Translations under genes and position numbers: made by a program
The notes under the pieces: model-generated
Database searches by the model: none
The model's input: the letters and a program-made list of their open reading frames with translations, nothing else
Told to the model about the DNA's origin: nothing
Part shown: positions 1 to 4,247 of the stretch, one piece after another
Layout: every line of letters begins with the position of its first letter
How positions within the stretch are numbered: position 1 is the first letter of the stretch
Assembly: GCA_027080125.1 (NCBI GenBank)
Contig: JALWSW010000124.1
Span: 1 to 5,482, forward strand
Direction of reading: 5' to 3'
From: Campylobacterales bacterium
Lineage (GTDB): Bacteria > Campylobacterota_A > Desulfurellia > JAADFJ01
DNA length: 5,482 nt

Positions 1-7
1 CTGTGTT

Positions 8-46
8 AAACTTCCTTGAACTATCCGGATAGTCCTGCGGAAGTTT
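8..46. repeat. Composite palindrome beside the truncated peroxiredoxin
   Basis: A 14-bp perfect palindrome ACTATCCGGATAGT (20-33) is enclosed by a second inverted pair, AAACTTCC (8-15) with GGAAGTTT (39-46). The whole can fold as an 8-bp outer stem, a small internal loop and an inner 7-bp arm. No T run follows on either strand, so it does not look like an intrinsic terminator. It lies where the missing peroxiredoxin C-terminus should be encoded. It may be a REP-like extragenic element, a regulator site, or an end of an inserted element. Confidence 0.5.
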
Positions 47-85
47 GCCTTGCCTATAGAAAAGCAGATATCGCTGTGAATGTGC

Positions 86-340
86 TTATTGGGCAGTGGT
101 CTCTTTAAACCTCCGATGCCTTTCGGGACTATCGGGGCTGATTCCTATTATTATGGCATCAAGTTTGTCAAACTCCTTTCTAAGATCGGTAAATTCACAT
201 GCCTCTTTTGTGCATCCTGAGGTCATATCCTTCGGATAAAAATACAAAACCGTCCATTTTTCGGCGAACTGCCTCAGACAAACTGTCTGATTATCCTGAT
301 TTGGCAGGCAAAACTCAGGTGCCCTGTCTCCTTCAATCAT
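86..340 (-). CDS. Truncated peroxiredoxin, Bcp/PrxQ-like (N-terminal half only)
   Basis: The 84-residue product matches the N-terminal half of atypical 2-Cys peroxiredoxins of the Bcp/PrxQ type. These are cytosolic thiol peroxidases that reduce H2O2 and organic hydroperoxides with thioredoxin. Visible family features are APEFCLP near residue 8, VLYFYPKDMTSGCT with the peroxidatic Cys, the resolving Cys five residues later (TKEAC), and IIIGISPDSPERHRRF. Full-length members are about 150 residues. Here TAA follows residue 84, just where a segment of the type LLSDP...AYGVW should begin, so the second half of the thioredoxin fold is missing. No convincing continuation appears in the other frames of bases 1-85. 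One frame gives SDICFSIGKA (around 47-75), which only weakly recalls the expected region. The start is firm: GGAGGTGA lies three bases upstream. The gene is transcribed away from the R-M operon. It is probably a pseudogene; a sequencing indel is the main alternative. Confidence 0.72.
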   Translation of the reverse strand: MIEGDRAPEFCLPNQDNQTVCLRQFAEKWTVLYFYPKDMTSGCTKEACEFTDLRKEFDKLDAIIIGISPDSPERHRRFKETTAQ

Positions 341-343
341 AAA

Positions 344-351
344 TCACCTCC
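344..351 (-). promoter_or_regulatory. Ribosome binding site of the peroxiredoxin gene
   Basis: On the minus strand GGAGGTGA is a full-length anti-Shine-Dalgarno match three bases before the ATG at 338-340. Such a strong site shows that translation of the truncated reading frame starts normally, so the damage lies in the 3' part of the gene. Confidence 0.75.
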
Positions 352-364
352 CGTTTTGTTCTCA

Positions 365-392
365 AATATAGTTTGACTGCAAAATATATCAA
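365..392 (-). promoter_or_regulatory. Sigma70-type promoter for the peroxiredoxin gene
   Basis: Read on the minus strand, TTGATA (387-392, 5 of 6 to consensus) is followed after 16 bases by TATATT (365-370, 5 of 6). Transcription would start near 358, leaving a leader of about 18 bases that contains the ribosome binding site. It is divergent from the R-M promoter; the two -35 boxes are about 55 bases apart. Confidence 0.5.
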
Positions 393-420
393 CAATATGA
401 TTTTAAGTCCAAATAACTGC

Positions 421-471
421 TAAGCCGTAAGGTTTTCTTAGATTTTATTGACAATGTCGGCTTAAGGTTTT
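421..471. repeat. Direct and inverted repeats around the R-M promoter (candidate operator)
   Basis: TAAGGTTTT occurs twice in the same orientation, at 428-436 and 463-471, with starts 35 bases apart. In addition TAAGCCG (421-427) and CGGCTTA (458-464) form a 7-bp inverted repeat whose right arm touches the second direct copy. The copies bracket the -35 box at 448-453, and the second fills the spacer up to the -10 box. Such placement is typical of repressor operators. No regulator gene is present in the window, but the downstream methyltransferase has a helix-turn-helix-like N-terminus that might bind here. The regulatory role is inference. Confidence 0.4.
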
Positions 472-476
472 ACACT
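448..476 (+). promoter_or_regulatory. Sigma70-type promoter of the R-M operon
   Basis: TTGACA (448-453) is a perfect -35 box. It is followed after exactly 17 bases by TACACT (471-476), which matches TATAAT at 4 of 6 positions. Transcription would begin near 483, giving a leader of about 80 bases before the methyltransferase ATG at 563. The leader holds a small hairpin (GGCAA 521-525 with TTGCC 533-537) and a possible nine-codon reading frame at 515-544. Confidence 0.6.
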
Positions 477-562
477 GAAGTAAGTAAAATCAGATTGTAC
501 CGGCATAGGAAGATATGGGAGGCAACAGAGGATTGCCATCATAAGGTAAATGGAGAAAAAAT

Positions 563-2164
563 ATGCGTCAGACGACCTTATTCACCCAAGGTATGAAATT
601 TATGAATCCAAAAGAAGCAAGCAAATGGGCTTCCGGCTATTTAAACAAAAATGTTACTGTTTCTAACATTTCATATTTGCTGCAATACGGAAGAATAAAA
701 AATTATGGCAATAACGGAAATCCATTAATAAACATAGACGAATTGAAACTATATTATCGCTCGTTCATTAAAAAAGAGGAGCATTGGCGAAAAATTTTAG
801 GAGATGATCTCAATTGGCATCTCTCTTTTGTCGAATACAAAGAAGCAGAAAGAACAAAGCATGTTCACCGACTGCATCCATACAAAGGAAAATTTATTCC
901 TCAGTTAGTTGAATATTTTTTAGATTCCCATACCGATGAGTTTAAAAAAGAGATATTCTTTAAAAAAGGCGATATTGTATTGGACCCGTTCTGTGGAAGC
1001 GGTACAACGCTTGTCCAGGCAAATGAACTTGGCTTGAACGCTGTCGGAATTGATATATCGGCTTTTAATGTAATGATTAGCAATGTTAAGGTCGAAAAGC
1101 ATAATTTTTCTGAACTTCAAAAGATAATTCAAAATCTATCCTCTGAGTTAGAAAATTTTCAAATAAACAGGAACAATACAAGATTTGAGGAAGATTTACT
1201 TGATGAATTGTCAAGATTTAATAAAGCGAATTTTCCTTCGCCAGAGTTTAAAAGAAAAGTCAGAACGGGTCTTATTAACGAAAGTGAATATGCTAAAAAG
1301 AAAGAAGAGAAATTTTTATCGATTTATTTAAGGTTAGTTAGAAAATACGGTATTCAGATTGAGCAAAATAAAAACGATACTTTTCTTGACAAATGGTTTT
1401 TATTGCCTGTTCGGAAAGAGATAGATTTTTTATTTGAGAAAATAAAGCAAGTCAAAGATGCTGAGATTCAAAAAACTTTGGCGATAATTTTGAGCAGAAC
1501 CGTTCGTTCATGCCGTGCAACTACGCATGCGGATTTGGCAACTTTAAAAGAGCCGGTAAGAACAACCTATTATTGCAAAAAACATGGTAAAATTTGCAAG
1601 CCGGTTTTTTCCATTGCTCGGTGGTGGCGCAGATATTCAGCTGACACGGTAAACAGATTGTTGCAATTTGATAGACTTAGAACCGATACAATGCAAATCT
1701 GTCTAGTTGGCGACAGCAGGACAATAAATATAATCGAAAAGGTAAAAAAAGAGAAACCTTTGCTGGCAAAATTGATTTCTCAAAACGGCATATCGGGAAT
1801 ATTTTCCTCGCCTCCTTATGTCGGTTTAATAAATTATCATGAACAACACGCTTATGCCTATGAAATTTTTGGATTTGAACGAAAAGATAAGTTGGAAATA
1901 GGACCTTTGTTTAAAGGGCAAGGAAAAGAAGCACGGAGATTGTATATTGAAGGAATAGCAAAAGTTCTGCAAAACAGCAAAAAATTTCTTAAAAAAGATT
2001 ATAACGTTTTTCTTGTTGCAAACGACAAATATAATTTGTACCCCAAGATAGCTGAATTAGCAGATATGAGAATTGTCAATCAATATAAAAGACCGGTGCT
2101 TAACCGAGTTGAAAAAGATAGATCTGCATATTCGGAAATAATTTTTCATTTGAAGGAGAAGTAG
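563..2164 (+). CDS. DNA methyltransferase of a Type II R-M system (probable N4-cytosine)
   Basis: This is the modification subunit, transferring a methyl group from S-adenosylmethionine to a base in the recognition site and so protecting host DNA. Motifs in order: a helix-turn-helix/excisionase-like segment (about residues 14-68, MNPKEASKWASGYL and SNISYLLQYGRI); motif X-like HPYKGKFIPQL (105-115); AdoMet-binding motif I DPFCGSGTT (141-149) with GID (162-164); a long variable segment likely holding the target recognition domain; a Cys/His-rich patch (C317, H322, C338, H341, C345) that might bind zinc; GDSR (383-386); catalytic motif IV SSPPY (415-419); and a C-terminal RPVLNR...YSEIIFHL block. 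X-I-TRD-IV is the alpha-type order. SPPY is most often seen in N4-cytosine enzymes, although N6-adenine cannot be excluded. The ATG at 563 follows GGAG (552-555) and an in-frame stop at 542-544; ATGs at 593 and 602 are less likely starts. The frame is intact. The endonuclease follows after two bases. A GGNCC target is inferred only from the partner family. Confidence 0.92.
   Translation: MRQTTLFTQGMKFMNPKEASKWASGYLNKNVTVSNISYLLQYGRIKNYGNNGNPLINIDELKLYYRSFIKKEEHWRKILGDDLNWHLSFVEYKEAERTKHVHRLHPYKGKFIPQLVEYFLDSHTDEFKKEIFFKKGDIVLDPFCGSGTTLVQANELGLNAVGIDISAFNVMISNVKVEKHNFSELQKIIQNLSSELENFQINRNNTRFEEDLLDELSRFNKANFPSPEFKRKVRTGLINESEYAKKKEEKFLSIYLRLVRKYGIQIEQNKNDTFLDKWFLLPVRKEIDFLFEKIKQVKDAEIQKTLAIILSRTVRSCRATTHADLATLKEPVRTTYYCKKHGKICKPVFSIARWWRRYSADTVNRLLQFDRLRTDTMQICLVGDSRTINIIEKVKKEKPLLAKLISQNGISGIFSSPPYVGLINYHEQHAYAYEIFGFERKDKLEIGPLFKGQGKEARRLYIEGIAKVLQNSKKFLKKDYNVFLVANDKYNLYPKIAELADMRIVNQYKRPVLNRVEKDRSAYSEIIFHLKEK
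2153..2158 (+). promoter_or_regulatory. Ribosome binding site for the endonuclease GTG start
   Basis: AAGGAG lies eight bases before GTG 2167-2169, inside the last codons of the methyltransferase gene. It supports the non-ATG start directly after the methyltransferase stop (2162-2164) and hence translational coupling of the two genes. A GTG start on the endonuclease may also keep its expression below that of the methylase. Confidence 0.65.
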
Positions 2165-2166
2165 TC

Positions 2167-2517
2167 GTGACTTTATCTGTGAGGCAAAAGGAAAAAATTA
2201 AAAAACTGCTTGAGGACAAAATAGAAAAGAAATTAAAGCTATACGGCAGAGAAACCACGTCTATGCCTTTTTTAGCCAGGCTTGTTCAGGATAGTGAAAA
2301 AATAGCAGCATATTCATTCATACATTCGATGGCAACCATGTTGGGAATGAGTATTTATGAAGATGTTTCTGTGATTATTGCATCTGAGAATGCCGAAGAA
2401 GCTTTCAGGCATTATGGGGTTGGCGGGGTTCTTTCAAAATCACAAAAAACAGTTATTGGCGATATAGTTTCAAAATTGAGGAACGGAGACAGGAAAGCCG
2501 AATTGTCAGGGAGATAG
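2167..2517 (+). CDS. Endonuclease N-terminal fragment (116 aa)
   Basis: This is the translated upstream piece of the broken endonuclease. It begins at GTG with a good ribosome binding site and is rich in predicted helix. A lysine-rich opening (residues 4-25) is followed by the conserved TSMPFLARL stretch and AAYSFIHSMATMLGMSIYE. Residues 1-111 belong to the family-like protein. The final five (ELSGR) are read out of frame after the break and end at TAG. The piece has none of the PD-(D/E)xK residues and would not cut DNA by itself. Confidence 0.6.
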   Translation: MTLSVRQKEKIKKLLEDKIEKKLKLYGRETTSMPFLARLVQDSEKIAAYSFIHSMATMLGMSIYEDVSVIIASENAEEAFRHYGVGGVLSKSQKTVIGDIVSKLRNGDRKAELSGR

Positions 2518-2948
2518 AAGAGGTTCTGAACGCACCCGCAGAAAATGGAGAATTTCAGAAATCTGGAAATATCGCAGATTTTTATATGAAAAGAAACGGA
2601 CAAGAATATTATTTCGAAATAAAAACGGTTAAACCAAACATTGATGTTTTTGAAAAAAGCAAAACCAAATTATTGGAATGGGTAGCCAGAAAAAGAAAGT
2701 ATATTAATGTATATCTTGCATTTCCGTATAATCCTTATCATCCGGAACCTTATCATCGTTTTACCGAGGTTGGCATGATGGATCCGCCCAACGATTTTTT
2801 GATTGGAGAGAAATATTGGAATTTTATCGGAGGTAAAAATATCTTTCCTGAGCTACTGGAAACATTTGACGAGGTTGGAAAAGAGTTTAAAGAAAGATTA
2901 AATCAAAAATTTAAACAAATTGCTAAGGAAAAAATTGATTCATATTGA
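2499..2948 (+). CDS. Endonuclease C-terminal fragment with the catalytic core
   Basis: In the second frame the homologous stretch begins at about 2499 with RIVREIEEVLNAPAENGEF, well upstream of the first in-frame ATG at 2586. It contains IADFYM...YYFEIKTVK (the D-x12-ExK catalytic pattern), KTKLLEWVARKRKYINVYLAFPYNPYHP, and a lysine-rich C-terminus. The ATG at 2586 has no recognisable ribosome binding site and lies inside the catalytic motif between the Asp and the Glu. A separate 120-residue product from it would therefore lack the catalytic Asp. I read this as the detached 3' part of one gene, not an independent gene. Confidence 0.6.
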   Translation, partial: RIVREIEEVLNAPAENGEFQKSGNIADFYMKRNGQEYYFEIKTVKPNIDVFEKSKTKLLEWVARKRKYINVYLAFPYNPYHPEPYHRFTEVGMMDPPNDFLIGEKYWNFIGGKNIFPELLETFDEVGKEFKERLNQKFKQIAKEKIDSY

Positions 2949-3037
2949 CAAAATGGCAAAAATAGCAGCACCTAAATCAACACAATCTGTTACTTTGATA
3001 TAAGTCCTTCATTTTCACCAGCCTCTTAGCCATTTTG
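2949..3037. repeat. Widely spaced 9-bp inverted repeat after the endonuclease gene
   Basis: CAAAATGGC (2949-2957) and GCCATTTTG (3029-3037) are perfect reverse complements 71 bases apart. The left arm begins on the base after the endonuclease stop codon. They may be ends of a small non-autonomous element or the base of a long-range stem, or coincidence in AT-rich DNA. No coding sequence lies between them. Confidence 0.3.
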
Positions 3038-3045
3038 GATATAAT
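3036..3045 (+). promoter_or_regulatory. Possible -10 element of the prfB-lysS promoter
   Basis: A perfect TATAAT (3040-3045) is preceded by TG two bases upstream, close to an extended -10 pattern. No good -35 box lies at the right distance. Transcription from here would give a leader of about 130 bases. TATAAA at 3088-3093 is an alternative, also without a clear -35. Confidence 0.3.
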
Positions 3046-3175
3046 CTTTATATTGCATTTTTTTAATACTCTTATAGGATAGAAGCGTATAAATGTTAGC
3101 TGCGCAATTTACAGACGCAGAGGTTAAAACTCATAAGCAGTGAACACTTTGTGCGATTAAGCCTATATGAGAGGC

Positions 3176-3181
3176 AGGAGG
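3176..3181 (+). promoter_or_regulatory. Ribosome binding site setting the true prfB start
   Basis: AGGAGG lies four bases before ATG 3186-3188, which opens a 22-codon frame ending at TGA 3252-3254. It shows that translation starts upstream of the recoding site. The in-frame ATG at 3325 in the main frame has no comparable site. Confidence 0.8.
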
Positions 3182-3185
3182 AAAG

Positions 3186-4239
3186 ATGGAAACTATTATA
3201 GAAGATATAGAAATGATGAAAAAAAAGGTAGAGAAACTCGGGAGGTCGCTTTGACACCGACTCTATAGAAAGACAGATAGAGCATCTTGATAAAACCTTA
3301 AACAATCCGGAAAGCTGGAAAGATATGGAATTGATGAAATCCGCATCGAAGCAGAAAAGTGAACTTTCCTTTAAACTTAATCTTTTGAATCAAATAAAGG
3401 AAAACATTGATATGCTTGATGAATTTGTAAAACTTGGAGATGAAACTCTCTATTCCGAAATCAAGGATCTTGCCATAAAAACCGATACTCAGGTTTCAGA
3501 CGCCCTCAAAATATTGAAATTTACAGACCCTATGGATGTTGCAAACGCTATCGTTACAATACGTCCGGGCGCGGGTGGAACTGAGGCTTGTGACTGGGCT
3601 CAGATGCTTATGGGAATGTATATTGCAGCAGCGGAAAAACAGGGATACAAAGCCGAAATCACCGACAAAGAAACAGGAGCGGAGGCAGGAATAAAAGCTG
3701 CAACTGTTATTATCAAAGGAAGATATGCATACGGACGTTTGAAAGGAGAAAACGGCATACATCGCCTGGTGAGAATCTCTCCGTTTGATTCGGCTAAAAG
3801 AAGGCATACCTCTTTTGCCTCGGTAGTGGTCATTCCCGAAATAAGCGATGAGATTGATATTCAGATTGACAAAAAAGACCTTCAGATAGACACATATCAC
3901 TCAAGCGGAGCGGGAGGTCAGCATGTCAACAAAACTGATTCAGCGGTTAGAATAACCCATATTCCGACCGGAATTGTCGTCACATGCCAAAACGAACGTT
4001 CTCAGTTTAAAAACAAGGCTACCGCACTTAAAATACTTAAATCCAGGCTTTACGAGATGGAGAATAAAAAAAGAAAAGAAGAAGAGGAAAAATTGACCGA
4101 AAAAAAGGCAAACGAATGGGGAAGTCAGATAAGATCGTATGTATTGTTTCCATACAAAATGGTAAAAGATCATCGAACAGGAATAGTAAGTCACGATCCT
4201 GAAGCGGTTCTATCCGGCGATATCGAACAATTTTTGTAG
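3186..4239 (+). CDS. prfB: Peptide chain release factor 2 (with +1 programmed frameshift)
   Basis: RF2 recognises UGA and UAA stop codons in the ribosomal A site and triggers hydrolysis of peptidyl-tRNA. The coding sequence is the join of 3186-3251 and 3253-4239, giving 350 residues against about 365 in E. coli. Residues 1-22 come from the first frame. After CTT the ribosome skips T3252 and continues with GAC (D23). Family landmarks are RPGAGGTEACDW (126-137), HRLVRISPFD with the stop-codon-reading SPF tripeptide (198-200), and SSGAGGQHVNKTDSAVR with the catalytic GGQ (243-245). SPF distinguishes RF2 from RF1, which has PxT. The C-terminal VSHDPEAVLSGDIEQFL block is also typical. lysS follows after 8 bases, so the two are probably cotranscribed, as in E. 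coli. A gene call starting at ATG 3325 would miss the first 46 residues. Confidence 0.96.
3240..3255 (+). promoter_or_regulatory. RF2 +1 programmed ribosomal frameshift site
   Basis: The order is GGGAGG (3240-3245, internal Shine-Dalgarno-like), TCG, CTT (3249-3251, slippery codon), TGA (3252-3254), C (3255). The three-base spacing and the CTT-TGA-C core equal the well-studied E. coli site. When RF2 is scarce, the ribosome pauses at the poorly terminating TGAC, peptidyl-tRNA slips forward one base, and full RF2 is made. When RF2 is plentiful, termination yields a 22-residue peptide. This gives feedback control of RF2. Confidence 0.95.
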
Positions 4240-4243
4240 GAGA
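4238..4243 (+). promoter_or_regulatory. Ribosome binding site of lysS overlapping the prfB stop
   Basis: AGGAGA begins within the prfB stop codon TAG (4237-4239) and lies four bases before the lysS ATG (4248-4250). The overlap suggests that ribosomes terminating on prfB help initiate lysS. Confidence 0.6.
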
Positions 4244-4247
4244 GCAG

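Larger units (their letters stand above)
2167..2948 (+). pseudogene. TdeIII/MjaII-like Type II restriction endonuclease, split by a frameshift
   Basis: Joining bases 2167-2499 with 2499-2948 (reading one C twice, as if a C had been lost) gives one protein of about 260 residues, close to the size I recall for TdeIII-like enzymes. Family features as I recall them are MPF..RL followed by YSFIHS..T..G.SIYE.V in the N-terminal half, and YYFEIKTVKPN with KTKLLEWVARK in the C-terminal half. The catalytic PD-(D/E)xK signature appears as D138...E151-I-K153 of the restored protein. TdeIII and MjaII are described as GGNCC-specific, so this enzyme would cut unmethylated GGNCC if the specificity is shared. 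The actual first frame ends at TAG 2515-2517, before the catalytic residues. The break could be a mutation inactivating the nuclease or a single-base sequence error. I see no slippery sequence for programmed frameshifting. Confidence 0.72.
2949..3185. other. Intergenic region between the R-M operon and prfB
   Basis: These 237 bases contain no credible gene. Besides the inverted repeat they hold a T7 run at 3058-3064 preceded only by a weak all-AT hairpin, so no good intrinsic terminator is visible for the R-M operon. They also hold a TATAAT box at 3040-3045 and a small hairpin CTGCG (3100-3104) with CGCAG (3116-3120) in the presumed prfB leader. Confidence 0.6.

Noticed and set aside
2484..2517. 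Programmed -1 frameshift in the endonuclease gene
   Set aside because: The codons AGG AAA GCC GAA give no slippery pairing after a one-base backward shift, and no stable downstream structure is apparent. A one-base deletion or sequence error explains it better.
2586..2948. Independent 120-residue gene starting at ATG 2586
   Set aside because: There is no ribosome binding site, the start would cut the catalytic motif between Asp and Glu, and the homologous-looking sequence continues upstream in the same frame to about 2499.
3039..3064. Rho-independent terminator after the R-M operon
   Set aside because: The T7 run is preceded only by a 5-bp all-AT stem (ATATA/TATAT), too weak to call a terminator.
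3100..3120. Riboswitch or attenuator in the prfB leader
   Set aside because: Only a 5-bp stem with an 11-base loop is visible, with no known riboswitch core or terminator. Control of prfB is already explained by the frameshift.
3496..3900. Minus-strand 134-codon open frame opposite prfB
   Set aside because: It lies entirely antisense to strongly conserved RF2 sequence, with a low-complexity Ser/Phe/Cys-rich product and no family features.
3325..4239. prfB starting at ATG 3325
   Set aside because: It lacks a ribosome binding site and would miss conserved N-terminal sequence. The upstream frame with AGGAGG and the CTT-TGA-C recoding site explains the real start.
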